From assembly GCF_965218915.1 (NCBI RefSeq), contig NZ_OZ244708.1, positions 2,232,001 to 2,296,000 on the forward strand: a stretch of 64,000 nucleotides of DNA, read 5' to 3'. The number at the start of each line of letters is the position of its first letter. The first letter of the stretch is position 1. Source of the DNA: Novosphingopyxis sp965218915 (GTDB taxonomy: Bacteria > Pseudomonadota > Alphaproteobacteria > Sphingomonadales > Sphingomonadaceae). The notes under the pieces are model-generated. The model worked only from the letters and a program-made list of their open reading frames with translations, was not told where the DNA came from and did not search any database. Below are positions 20,521 through 28,174 of the stretch, one piece after another. A program made the translations under genes and the position numbers.

Positions 20521-21402
20521 CTAATCCCTCACCCATTCGGCGCGCGGTACGCCCTGCGCGTAGAGCAGCGTGGTGAGGTCGTTATGGCGGATCGCAGCGC
20601 CCGCCGCAGCCGCAGCCTTGGGTTTGGCATGATAAGCGATGCCCAGCCCGGCCGCCTCGATCATCGGAATATCATTGGCGCCGTCGCCGACCGCCAGCGT
20701 TTGAGCATTATCCAGCCCCAGATCGGCGGCGCTGTCGGCAAGCAGCCGCGCCTTAACCGCCGAATCGACGATCGCGCCGGTCACCTCACCGGTCAGCTGG
20801 CCCCGTTCAACGGCCAGCCGGTTCGCCACCGTCCGATCGAACCCGATCTCCGCCGCCACCGGATCGGCGAAATGATGGAAGCCGCCCGACACCAGCAGGC
20901 AGTGCGCGCCCCAGCCCCTCATCGTGGGCACCAGTTCGCGCGCGCCGGGCATGATCCGCACCCGCTCCGCGCGGCAGCGGTCGATCGCCGACGCCTCAAG
21001 TCCCTCGAGCAATTTCACTCGGCCGCGCAGCGCCTCGACGAAATCCAGCTCGCCGCGCATCGCGCGCTCGGTCACCGCGCTGATCTCGGCTTTTAGCCCG
21101 GCATAATCGGCCAATTCGTCGATGCATTCGACGGTAATCATCGTGCTGTCCATGTCCGACACGAGCAGCATCTTGCGGCGGTGCCCCCCGGGCTGCACCA
21201 CGATGTCGAGCCGCTCTTCCAGCGGGGCGAGCGCGGCGCGGATCGCGGGGACCGTGCCGCCCGCCATGATATCCGCGGCCCTGCCCTCGTCGATCCAGTC
21301 CCAGCCAGAGACACTCAGCCCTGCATCGCGCAGTCTATCCGCTGCCGCGTCGATATCGTCCCCGACGATCGATTCGGCTGCTATCAGCGTGGCGATGGGC
21401 AT
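20521..21402 (-). CDS. serB: Phosphoserine phosphatase SerB
   Basis: SerB makes serine from phosphoserine, the substrate that serine palmitoyltransferase also needs. The 293-residue product has an N-terminal ACT-like region and a HAD phosphatase core. The core motifs are DMDSTMITVEC (nucleophile Asp), LLVSGGFHHF and VGDGANDIPM. The ATG at 21402 (MPIATLIAAES) is chosen by family similarity. This start overlaps the start of the divergent miaA gene by two bases, so the promoters of both must lie within each other's coding sequence. Confidence 0.95.
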   Translation of the reverse strand: MPIATLIAAESIVGDDIDAAADRLRDAGLSVSGWDWIDEGRAADIMAGGTVPAIRAALAPLEERLDIVVQPGGHRRKMLLVSDMDSTMITVECIDELADYAGLKAEISAVTERAMRGELDFVEALRGRVKLLEGLEASAIDRCRAERVRIMPGARELVPTMRGWGAHCLLVSGGFHHFADPVAAEIGFDRTVANRLAVERGQLTGEVTGAIVDSAVKARLLADSAADLGLDNAQTLAVGDGANDIPMIEAAGLGIAYHAKPKAAAAAGAAIRHNDLTTLLYAQGVPRAEWVRD

Positions 21403-22309
21403 GGATTCTCCTGACGCAAAAAGACCGCTGGCGCTGATCGCAGGTCCGACGGCGAGCGGCAAGACCGCGCTCTCCCTGGCGCTAGCCGCGCGCGCGCCGT
21501 CGGTGGTGATCAACGCCGACAGCGCGCAGGTGTACCGTGACCTCCCGCTGCTGAGCGCCCAGCCCTCGGACGAGGAGCGCGGCGCGGTGCCCCACCGCCT
21601 GTTCGGTTATCTGGGCGGCGCGGAAAACGGTACGGCGGCGCGCTGGGCGGTGGATGCGAAGGCGGAAATCGAGGCGGCATGGGCTGAGGATCGCCTGCCG
21701 ATCCTGGTCGGCGGCAGCGGGCTCTATCTGCGCACGCTGCTGGACGGCATCGCGCCGATCCCGTCGATCGATCCCGCGATCCGTGCCGAGGTTCGCGCGC
21801 TGCCGGTGGTGCAGGCATACGAAGCCCTGCGTTGCGAAGATTCGGCGATGGCCGAGCGGCTCAACCCCGGCGACACCACGCGGGTGCAGCGCGCGCTCGA
21901 AATCATGCGCTCGACGGCACGCGGCGCGCTCGACTGGCGATGCGAAAAACATGGCGGAATCGGCGATACCGTGGCGCTGCGCCCCCTCATCCTGCTGCCC
22001 GATCGCGATTGGCTCTACGCCCGCTGCGATGCGCGGTTCGAGCGCATGATCGAGCGCGGCGCGGTGGCCGAGGTGGAGGCGCTGCTGGCGCGCGATCTCG
22101 ATCCCGATCTGCCGGTCATGCGCGCTATCGGCGTGCCCGAGATCGCGGCCATGCTGCGCGGCGAGATCGACCGCGCCGGGGCGACCCTGCGCGGCCAACT
22201 CGCCACGCGGCGCTACGCCAAGCGGCAATATACCTGGTTCCGCAACCAGCCGCCGCAGGACTGGCCGCGCTGGGCGGGCGATCCGGCGGAGGCGCTCGAA
22301 TTGCTCTGA
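21401..22309 (+). CDS. miaA: tRNA dimethylallyltransferase MiaA
   Basis: MiaA adds a dimethylallyl group to A37 of tRNAs reading U-starting codons. The 302-residue product has the P-loop GPTASGKTALS, the DSAQVYRDLPLLSAQPS block, GGSGLYLRTLLDG, and the C-terminal QLATRRYAKRQYTWFRNQ. The start is ATG 21401 or the in-frame ATG 21395. Either overlaps the 5' end of serB head to head. No clear Shine-Dalgarno is seen. Confidence 0.96.
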   Translation: MDSPDAKRPLALIAGPTASGKTALSLALAARAPSVVINADSAQVYRDLPLLSAQPSDEERGAVPHRLFGYLGGAENGTAARWAVDAKAEIEAAWAEDRLPILVGGSGLYLRTLLDGIAPIPSIDPAIRAEVRALPVVQAYEALRCEDSAMAERLNPGDTTRVQRALEIMRSTARGALDWRCEKHGGIGDTVALRPLILLPDRDWLYARCDARFERMIERGAVAEVEALLARDLDPDLPVMRAIGVPEIAAMLRGEIDRAGATLRGQLATRRYAKRQYTWFRNQPPQDWPRWAGDPAEALELL

Positions 22310-22349
22310 GCCAGGCCTTGACGGCTCCCCGCGCTTGAACAGCGGCGGC

Positions 22350-22421
22350 GCTCCTGCGAAGGCAGGAGCCCAGAGCCCAGCGGCGCTCTCATCCGCGCTG
22401 GGCTCCTGCCTTCGCAGGAGC
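22350..22421. repeat. Perfect 24-bp inverted repeat, family R4
   Basis: Arms at 22350-22373 and 22398-22421 are exact reverse complements over 24 bases, separated by 24 bases. Each arm is itself a hairpin (CTCCTGCGAAGGCAGGAG). The right arm ends 10 bases before the ATG of the reductoisomerase gene. Related elements are at 23693-23847 and 25921-26072. Confidence 0.9.
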
Positions 22422-22431
22422 ACGGATTGCA

Positions 22432-23421
22432 ATGACGAACCCGATTTTGACCGATGCGGACATCGATACTTCCGCTATCCGCGGCAAACCCGTCGCCATC
22501 ATCGGCTACGGCAATCAGGGCCGCGCGCAGGCGCTGAACTTGCGCGACAGCGGGGTGGACGTGACCGTCGGCCTGCGTTCCGGCTCGGCCAGCGAGGCAG
22601 CGGCGCGGACGGACGGTTTCGAGCCTCTGCCCATGACGGAAGCCGCCGCCCGCGCCGATATCGTGATTTTGCTGGTGCCCGACGAGGTTCAGCCCGAGCT
22701 GTGGAACGAGACGCTGTCCGGCGCGGCGCGCAAAGGGGCCACCATCGGCTTCGCGCATGGCCTCGCGATTCATTACGGGCTGATCGAACCGCGTGCCGAC
22801 CTTGACGTCATCCTCGTCGCGCCCAAGGGGCCGGGCAAGGCGCTGCGCGCCGATTATGAGCGCGGCTCCGGGCTGATCAGCCTCGTCGCCGTGGCGCAGG
22901 ACGCCAGCGGGACCGCGCGCGCCACCGCCCTCGCCTATGCCGGCGCGCTCGGCTGCGGGCGCGCCGGTATCCTCGAAACGAGCTTCCAGCAGGAGACCGA
23001 GGCCGACCTGTTCAACGAACAGGGAGTGCTCTGGGGCGTGATCCCCGAGCTGATCGAGGCCGGGTTCGATACGCTGGTGGACGCGGGGTTCGCGCCGGAG
23101 ATCGCCTATTTCGAATGCCTGACCGAGGTCAAGCTGCTCGCCGATCTGATTTACGAGCGCGGCATCGCCGGAATGCGCGGGGCGATCTCGAACACCGCCG
23201 AATTCGGCGCCGCCGAGGGCAGCGGGCGGATCGTGACCGCCGAGGCGCGCGCCGAGATGAAGCGCATCCTCGCCGAGGTGCAGGACGGCAGTTTCGTGCG
23301 ACGGCTGATGGCCGATGCCCGCGCGGGCTATCCCGCGCTCAGGGCGTCGCGCGCCCGCGCCGCGGCGCATCCGGTGGAAGCGGTGGCGGCGCGGATGCGG
23401 GCGCTGAAGTCCAAACGATAG
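22432..23421 (+). CDS. ilvC: Ketol-acid reductoisomerase (divergent form)
   Basis: KARI performs the second step of branched-chain amino acid synthesis. The 329-residue product has the NADPH loop IIGYGNQGRAQ and the catalytic His in FAHGLAIHYG. The Lys is in VAPKGPG, the metal-binding ETEADLFNEQ is present, and ECLTEVK and ISNTAEFG follow, so the active site appears complete. It differs from the usual class I form: the N-terminus lacks the YYDxD motif and the phosphate loop reads RSGS. It may be a second copy with a different substrate preference. The stop codon TAG lies at the edge of element M1 copy B. Confidence 0.88.
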   Translation: MTNPILTDADIDTSAIRGKPVAIIGYGNQGRAQALNLRDSGVDVTVGLRSGSASEAAARTDGFEPLPMTEAAARADIVILLVPDEVQPELWNETLSGAARKGATIGFAHGLAIHYGLIEPRADLDVILVAPKGPGKALRADYERGSGLISLVAVAQDASGTARATALAYAGALGCGRAGILETSFQQETEADLFNEQGVLWGVIPELIEAGFDTLVDAGFAPEIAYFECLTEVKLLADLIYERGIAGMRGAISNTAEFGAAEGSGRIVTAEARAEMKRILAEVQDGSFVRRLMADARAGYPALRASRARAAAHPVEAVAARMRALKSKR

Positions 23422-23680
23422 GCGATTATGTGCTTTGCAAACCCAGTCGGATGGAAATTCAGAAACGGCATGGCTCCGCCTTTCTTTGTTCGTCATGCCG
23501 GCGAAAGGGCACCCAACAAAGTAGTACTTTGTTGGGACCCGGAAAGGGCACCCAACAAAGTAGTACTTTGTTGGGACCCGGAAAGCCGGCATCTCAGGCC
23601 TTATGGCTATCCCGCCCGAGACCCCAGCTTTCGCAGGAGTGACGAACAAATGAAACGGGTTTGCAAGGTGCATAATCGCC
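23421..23680. mobile_element. MITE-like element M1, copy B (reverse orientation, enlarged)
   Basis: The ends GGCGATTATGTGCTTTGCAA (left) and GGGTTTGCAAGGTGCATAAT (right, followed by CGCC) form the terminal inverted repeat. The conserved interior, with GGAAATTCAGAAACGGCATG then a REP hairpin, runs opposite to copies A and C. The copy is longer because two 39-bp palindromic units are inserted in the REP loop at 23507-23584. ACGA occurs on both sides when the ends are taken as TAGGCG and CGCCAA, a possible target duplication. Confidence 0.75.
23507..23584. repeat. Tandem pair of identical 39-bp palindromic units
   Basis: Units at 23507-23545 and 23546-23584 are identical. Each contains CCCAACAAAGTA and TACTTTGTTGGG as perfect 12-bp arms around a single G, with a GGG/CCC outer stem. 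They interrupt the GAAA loop of a GCCGGC hairpin that would otherwise be an ordinary R2 REP. Confidence 0.9.
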
Positions 23681-23692
23681 AAACGATAAGCC

Positions 23693-23847
23693 TCGTCGCT
23701 CCTGCGTAGGCAGGAGCCTATCCCGCGCCCGTGAAAACGGTCAGGCTGGTTGGTACAGCGCAAGGCTTGGATTCCAAAGCTGCCCGGATCGACAAGCCTT
23801 TGACCCATTTGAAAAACGGGATAGGCCCGCCTTCGCGGGAGCGACGA
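23693..23847. repeat. Long inverted repeat, family R4
   Basis: The left arm, about 23693-23725 (TCGTCGCTCCTGCG and on to CTATCCCG), is an imperfect reverse complement of the right arm at 23817-23847. About 90 bases lie between them. With M1 copy B, it fills the gap between ilvC and the FKBP gene (23422-23870). Confidence 0.8.
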
Positions 23848-23870
23848 ATTTCAAAATCAGAGAGCGTCCC

Positions 23871-24449
23871 TTACTGACCCGGCTCCTCGCCCGGCGCGCC
23901 GCCCGCTCCCGGCTGGCCGCCCTGCTGCATCATCTGCTGCATCATCATCTGCTGCTGCAGCTGCATCACCTCGGCCTTCGACTTGAAATCGACCAGCTCG
24001 ACATCGAACACCAGATCGCTATTGGCCGGGATCACCGCTTTGCCGGTCTGCGGATCGCTTTTTTCCTCGGCGCCATAGGCTTGGTCCGCCGGGATATGCA
24101 GGCGATATTTGCCGCCCTTCTGCATTTTCTGGAGACCTTGCGAAAAGCCGGGGATCACGCCGTCGACCTGCAGCGGCGCACGCTCGCCCTGATCGAACAC
24201 GGTGCCGTCCCGCAGCTTGCCGGTATAGTTCACCAGCACGAAATCGTCCGCCGCGGGGCTCGGCCCCTCGCCTTCGGTCAGCGTCTCGATGGTGGCGCCG
24301 CCCGGCAGCGCATCGCCCTTCGCGTTGAACGACGCGGTGCCAAGCCACACCAGCAAGGCAGCGACCGCCACCAGCACGGCGATGCCGATCCAGAACGTGG
24401 TGAGCGTGCCCTGCTTGACCGGGCGAATCGGAACGGCGGTTACGGACAT
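23871..24449 (-). CDS. FKBP-type peptidyl-prolyl isomerase, membrane-anchored
   Basis: The 192-residue product has an N-terminal membrane segment (TLTTFWIGIAVLVAVAALLVW) and a periplasmic FKBP domain at about 55-155. The domain shows LVNYTGKLRDGTVFDQ, GVIPGFSQGLQKMQKGGKYR, IPADQAYG and LVFDVELVDF. The C-terminus is a Gln/Met-rich tract (QLQQQMMMQQMMQQGG) that may form a short coiled coil. It would help fold envelope proteins. It ends close to a repeat cluster and is followed on the plus strand by no gene. Confidence 0.93.
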   Translation of the reverse strand: MSVTAVPIRPVKQGTLTTFWIGIAVLVAVAALLVWLGTASFNAKGDALPGGATIETLTEGEGPSPAADDFVLVNYTGKLRDGTVFDQGERAPLQVDGVIPGFSQGLQKMQKGGKYRLHIPADQAYGAEEKSDPQTGKAVIPANSDLVFDVELVDFKSKAEVMQLQQQMMMQQMMQQGGQPGAGGAPGEEPGQ

Positions 24450-24508
24450 GAAAAGCGGCCTCGTCTAAGTATCAAGTCGCCTGGCCGTAGGCCAGCGTGC
24501 CGGATATG

Positions 24509-24530
24509 AAAAGGGCACCCGCAGGCGCCC
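24509..24530 (-). terminator. Rho-independent terminator of rpsU
   Basis: On the minus strand GGGCGCC TGCG GGTGCCC forms a 7-bp stem with one G-U pair, followed by TTTT. It lies 31 bases after the rpsU stop. Confidence 0.7.
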
Positions 24531-24561
24531 GTCTCGAAAATGTTGCTGTAGAGGCGCGGGA

Positions 24562-24762
24562 CTAACCGTCTCGTTCCATGCGCTTGCGCTCCATCTTGCG
24601 CGCGCGGCGCACGGCGGCTGCCTTTTCACGCGCGCGCTTTTCCGAAGGCTTCTCGTAATGACGACGCAGCTTCATCTCGCGGTACACCCCCTCGCGCTGC
24701 AACTTCTTCTTGAGCGCGCGCAGCGCCTGGTCGACATTGTTATCGCGAACGATGATCTGCAT
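24562..24762 (-). CDS. rpsU: 30S ribosomal protein S21
   Basis: S21 is a small basic protein of the 30S platform needed for initiation. The 66-residue product MQIIVRDNNVDQALRALKKK fits the family in length. It continues with the typical EGVYREMKLRRHYEKPSEKR block. It lies alone, flanked by a terminator downstream and a hairpin/T-tract upstream (24813-24837) that could attenuate it. Confidence 0.97.
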   Translation of the reverse strand: MQIIVRDNNVDQALRALKKKLQREGVYREMKLRRHYEKPSEKRAREKAAAVRRARKMERKRMERDG

Positions 24763-24812
24763 AAAATTCCGTCACTCCAAATTCGGTTTCGCCCTGCCCC
24801 GGGCGTGACAAT

Positions 24813-24837
24813 AAAAAAGCCGCACCTCGCGGGCGGC
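24813..24837 (-). terminator. Terminator-like hairpin upstream of rpsU, possible attenuator
   Basis: On the minus strand GCCGC and GCGGC enclose a 9-base loop and are followed by TTTTTT at 24818-24813. It points toward rpsU and lies between that gene and a possible extended -10 box (24861-24870). It could reduce readthrough into rpsU, or end transcripts from further right. Confidence 0.5.
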
Positions 24838-24860
24838 AAAATCCTGCGGGCTGTTACAGT

Positions 24861-24870
24861 CTATATAGCA
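24861..24870 (-). promoter_or_regulatory. Possible extended -10 promoter of rpsU
   Basis: Read on the minus strand the sequence is TGCTATATAG, an extended -10 pattern. A convincing -35 was not found. Transcription would begin near 24855 and give a leader of about 90 bases containing the hairpin at 24813-24837. Confidence 0.35.
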
Positions 24871-24898
24871 AAACACAAGCCTTTTCGCCAGCAGATGC

Positions 24899-25038
24899 AA
24901 ATCCTCCCCGCTCACGGGGAGGTGGCAGCCCGCTAGGGCTGACGGAGGGGGCTCTCGAATTCGAGCAAGGCTCGATCCGGCAAGCCCCCTCCACCATTCG
25001 CTTCGCGAACGGTCCGCTCCCCGTTCCGGGGAGGATTT
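24899..25038. repeat. Large inverted repeat (CTCCCCG family)
   Basis: The left half begins AAATCCTCCCCG and reaches GGAGGGGGCT; the right half is its imperfect inverse, CAAGCCCCCTCC to CGGGGAGGATTT. Each half has its own smaller hairpin. It occupies most of the 352-base gap between rpsU and the aldolase-family gene. No gene is seen there. Confidence 0.8.
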
Positions 25039-25114
25039 ATGCTCGCCACTTACATCCCCCACCGAAATCCGCTAAACTCCGTTTCAAAGCACAACTTTCG
25101 AGAGGACCGCCTCC

Positions 25115-25888
25115 ATGGCCACCGCCGTCGATACCCGCACCGAACCCAAAACCAGGATGAGCGAAGCCGAATGGGAAGCCCGCCAGCAGCTGGCCGCCTG
25201 CTACCGCGTGTTCGACATGATGGGCTGGTCCGAATCGATCTACAACCACATTACGGTGAAAGTGCCCGGCGAAAAGGACGCGTTCCTGATCAACCCGTTC
25301 GGCCTGCTGTTCAGCGAAGTGAAGGCCTCCAATCTGGTCAAGATCGACATCGACGGCAACCAGCTGGATGATAACCCCTACCCCGTGAACAAGGCCGGGT
25401 TCGTCCAGCATTCGATGTTCCACCGGGAGCTCGACTGGGCGCATGCCATCGCCCACACGCACACCACCGCGACGATGGCGGTCAGCGCGCTGGAGGGCGG
25501 GCTGCAGCCGATCAACTTCTATGCCTGCAACTTCATCGGCCAGATCGCCTATCATGATTTCGAGGGGATCACCGTGCGCGAGGATGAGGGCGTGCGGCTG
25601 CGGGCCAATCTGGGCGACAAGCGCGTGCTCATGTTGAAGAACCACGGACCGGTGGTGCTCGGCCGGACCTTGCCCGAGGTTTTCGTGACGCACTGGGCGC
25701 TCCAGCGCGCCTGCGAGATTCAGCTGGCGACCCTGTCGATGGGCAAGGCCGTTGGCGTGTCGGACGAGGTGATCAAGGTCCACCAGCGCGATCTACACCA
25801 GACCCAGCTGCCCGGCGGGCCCGGCGCGGCGGACTTCGCCGCCATGGTGCGCAAGGTGGACAGGATCGACCAGAGCTGGCGCGACTGA
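25115..25888 (+). CDS. Class II aldolase/adducin family protein
   Basis: The 257-residue product has the zinc-binding HTHTTA motif near residue 112 and the later LKNHGPVVLG of class II aldolases. SIYNHITVKVPG and FLINPFGLLFSEV are typical of the adducin-like subgroup often annotated as hypothetical aldolase. The substrate, perhaps a sugar phosphate, cannot be told from sequence. A GAGAGG Shine-Dalgarno precedes the ATG. It stands alone between repeat-filled gaps. Confidence 0.92.
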   Translation: MATAVDTRTEPKTRMSEAEWEARQQLAACYRVFDMMGWSESIYNHITVKVPGEKDAFLINPFGLLFSEVKASNLVKIDIDGNQLDDNPYPVNKAGFVQHSMFHRELDWAHAIAHTHTTATMAVSALEGGLQPINFYACNFIGQIAYHDFEGITVREDEGVRLRANLGDKRVLMLKNHGPVVLGRTLPEVFVTHWALQRACEIQLATLSMGKAVGVSDEVIKVHQRDLHQTQLPGGPGAADFAAMVRKVDRIDQSWRD

Positions 25889-25920
25889 GGCGGTGGAGCG
25901 AGCGGGTTCTCACCAAACCC

Positions 25921-26072
25921 CGTCGCTCCTGCGAAGGCAGAAGCCCATCCCGCGTCTCCCTATCACACGAAGCATGTCGATCGGGCGCACGTGGATCATT
26001 TCCTGCGGGTGATCGAGATTGCAGCGTTCGCTCGCTGGCACGGGATGGGCTCCCGCTTCCGCGGGAGCAACG
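25921..26072. repeat. Long inverted repeat, family R4
   Basis: The left arm CGTCGCTCCTGCGAAGGCAG is an imperfect inverse of the right arm ending CCGCGGGAGCAACGA, with about 90 unrelated bases between. The gap 25889-26325 holds this element and, beyond 26073, no recognisable feature. Confidence 0.75.
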
Positions 26073-26325
26073 AGGCTCTGCTATTCAAGCTGGGCTATCG
26101 AGGTTGGACGTTTGGCAATCGCTGGCGTTAAGATCTCCACGTCCAGAAAAATCGCTGTCCTACAATAGGACCTGTCGGCTAGCCTTTGGCCATGCAAATC
26201 CACCCCCGCCCCTCTACTCAGTTCATCGATAGCGGACAACGCCTCAACCGAATTTGCGGCGGACGCCCTGTCATCCGTGTCACCTTACAAACCGCCAACC
26301 TCGCCACCCCGTCCCGCATGCCCGC

Positions 26326-26892
26326 ATGACCAAATTCACCGTCAACGACCGCCCCGTGGAATATCGCATGGATCCGGACACGCCGCTGCTTTGGGCGCTG
26401 CGCGAGGCGTCCAACCTTACCGGCACCAAATATGGCTGCGGCACCGGCGATTGCGGGGCATGCACGGTCGACATCGACGGCGAGGCGATCCGCTCCTGCC
26501 TGGTCACCATCGCCGAGATCGAGGGGCGTTTCGTCACTACGATCGAGGGATTGTCGCGCGATCGCAGCCATCCGGTGCAGCAGGCCTTTGCCGCCACCGG
26601 CGCGGTGCAATGCGGTTTCTGCACGCCGGGCATGGTCATGGCCGCCGCGGTGCTGCTGCGCAAGACATCGAATCCCACGCGCGAGGAGATCGAGGCGGGC
26701 CTGCCCAATCTGTGCCGCTGCGGGGTCTATCCGCGGCTGGTGGATGCGGTGCAGCGCGCGGGCCGGGTCGCGCGGCGCGAGGAAAAGCTGTCGGCGATCC
26801 CGCCGCCCGGCATTACGCCCGAGGATGCGGCCGAAGCGGTGCCGGCGTTGCAGGAACCCGGCAAATCCGGTTCAGCCGATGCGCCGCGCTAG
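26326..26892 (+). CDS. (2Fe-2S)-binding subunit of a molybdenum hydroxylase (xanthine oxidase family), orphan
   Basis: The 188-residue product carries both 2Fe-2S motifs of the small subunit. The plant-type motif is YGCGTGDCGACTV, with a later Cys in RSCLVT. The helical-domain motif is QCGFCTPGM with LCRCGVYPR. It would pass electrons from a molybdopterin subunit, as in isoquinoline 1-oxidoreductase or aldehyde oxidoreductase. No large subunit or cofactor gene is adjacent, so the partner must be elsewhere. The last 21 bases overlap the convergent lipoprotein gene. Confidence 0.92.
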   Translation: MTKFTVNDRPVEYRMDPDTPLLWALREASNLTGTKYGCGTGDCGACTVDIDGEAIRSCLVTIAEIEGRFVTTIEGLSRDRSHPVQQAFAATGAVQCGFCTPGMVMAAAVLLRKTSNPTREEIEAGLPNLCRCGVYPRLVDAVQRAGRVARREEKLSAIPPPGITPEDAAEAVPALQEPGKSGSADAPR

Positions 26893-27414
26893 GCCGGACA
26901 GGATCATCGACTGGTCGCGCACCGCCGCCTCGATGACCGCGCGGGCGGTGACGATGTCCTCGGCCCCCCCGGCGGCCGCGCCCTGCTGCTCCTGCGCCAG
27001 CCGCTCGGTCAGCAGACGGTCGAGATCGGCAAGCGCCTCCGCGCTGGGTGTGCGGGCCGCCTCGAGCCGCGACAGCGCCTGCTGGGCCACCACCCAGGCT
27101 TCCCCGCCCGGCGCCGAACCGGCGGCGGCGGCCACCGCGCCGCGCACGGAGGGCAGGGCGCCGCGAAATGCGGCGTCGGCGGCGCGGTGACGGTCCTGAG
27201 CCGCCTCGACTTCCACGCGCTGCTCGTAGGACAGCGGCGTGACCACCGGCGCGCGCGGCGGTTCGGGCTGGTCGTCCGGCCGCTCGGCCACTCTGCCCGG
27301 ATCGACTTCATACGGGCGCGGCTGCAATGAGGGAAAGGAACCCGACCCCTGAAGGCAACCGGTCAGACAACCGGCCAACAGCAAAGGAGGCACTGGACTG
27401 AAGAGCCGTTTCAT
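26872..27414 (-). CDS. Putative lipoprotein of unknown function
   Basis: The 180-residue product begins MKRLFSPVPPLLLAGCLTGC with a lipobox (LAGC or LTGC). A Pro-rich stretch follows, then a mostly helical Ala-rich region with regular charge (EQRVEVEAAQDRHRAADAAF). The ATG at 27414 is chosen because the signal begins there. It overlaps the convergent 2Fe-2S gene by 21 bases. No family is recognised. Confidence 0.75.
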   Translation of the reverse strand: MKRLFSPVPPLLLAGCLTGCLQGSGSFPSLQPRPYEVDPGRVAERPDDQPEPPRAPVVTPLSYEQRVEVEAAQDRHRAADAAFRGALPSVRGAVAAAAGSAPGGEAWVVAQQALSRLEAARTPSAEALADLDRLLTERLAQEQQGAAAGGAEDIVTARAVIEAAVRDQSMILSGLARRIG

Positions 27415-27604
27415 GATCCGGCTGTAAGGGCGCAATCGGCGGGCCGCAATAGCCCCGCTTATGGACGCTCTACCGCCCGAAAAAGCGTTGACAAGCACCG
27501 CCCCGCCGCTTAGCTGACGCCATTCCAGCGCGAAGCCGGTGGCTTCGTGCCTTTTGGTTTTTCGCGCCGGACGCAATTTTTAGACCTCAACCCGAGTATA
27601 GCCC

Positions 27605-28168
27605 ATGTTCGCGATCGTGCGCACGGGCGGCAAGCAATATCGCGTCGCCGCCGGAGACAAAATTGCCGTCGAGAAGCTGGCCGGTGAAGCCGGTGACAGC
27701 GTGACGCTGGACGACATCCTGATGGCCGGCGAAGGCGCCGACATGAAGGACGTCGCCAAGCTCACCGTCGGCGCGCGCATCATTGCGCAGGACAAGACCG
27801 ACAAGGTCATCGTCTTCAAGAAGCGCCGCCGCCACAATTATCGCCGCAAACAGGGTCATCGCCAGCAGGTCACGCTGCTCGAGATTCTGTCGATCGGCGA
27901 CGAGAAGAAAAAGGCTGCGCCGAAAAAGGCTGCCGAGCCCAAGAACGCCGAAGACGACGCGCAGGCCGAGACCAAGCCCGCCGCCAAGAAGGAAGCACCG
28001 AAAAAGGCCGCAGCCGACAAGGGTGACGATACGGTCAAGCCGGCAAAGGCTGCCGCCGAGAAGGCCACGCCCAAAAAGGCGACCGCCGAGGGCAAGGGCA
28101 AGGCGACAAGCGTGACCAAGCAGGCGCCGTCGAAGAACGCCGCCAAGAACGAAGAAAAAGAAGGGTAA
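27605..28168 (+). CDS. rplU: 50S ribosomal protein L21 with long Lys/Ala-rich C-terminal tail
   Basis: L21 binds domain V of 23S rRNA in the large subunit. The first 98 or so residues are a standard L21 (MFAIVRTGGKQYRVAAGDK, VIVFKKRRRHNYRRKQGHRQ). About 90 further residues are a Lys/Ala/Pro/Glu-rich tail with KKAAPKKAAEP and APKKAAADKG, nearly doubling the usual length of about 103. The tail resembles that of trigger factor at 2379-4037. It heads the rplU-rpmA pair. Confidence 0.96.
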   Translation: MFAIVRTGGKQYRVAAGDKIAVEKLAGEAGDSVTLDDILMAGEGADMKDVAKLTVGARIIAQDKTDKVIVFKKRRRHNYRRKQGHRQQVTLLEILSIGDEKKKAAPKKAAEPKNAEDDAQAETKPAAKKEAPKKAAADKGDDTVKPAKAAAEKATPKKATAEGKGKATSVTKQAPSKNAAKNEEKEG

Positions 28169-28174
28169 TCGGCC

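Noticed and set aside
23507..23584. CRISPR-like tandem repeat
   Set aside because: There are only two units with no spacers between them and no cas genes, so it is a duplicated palindrome.
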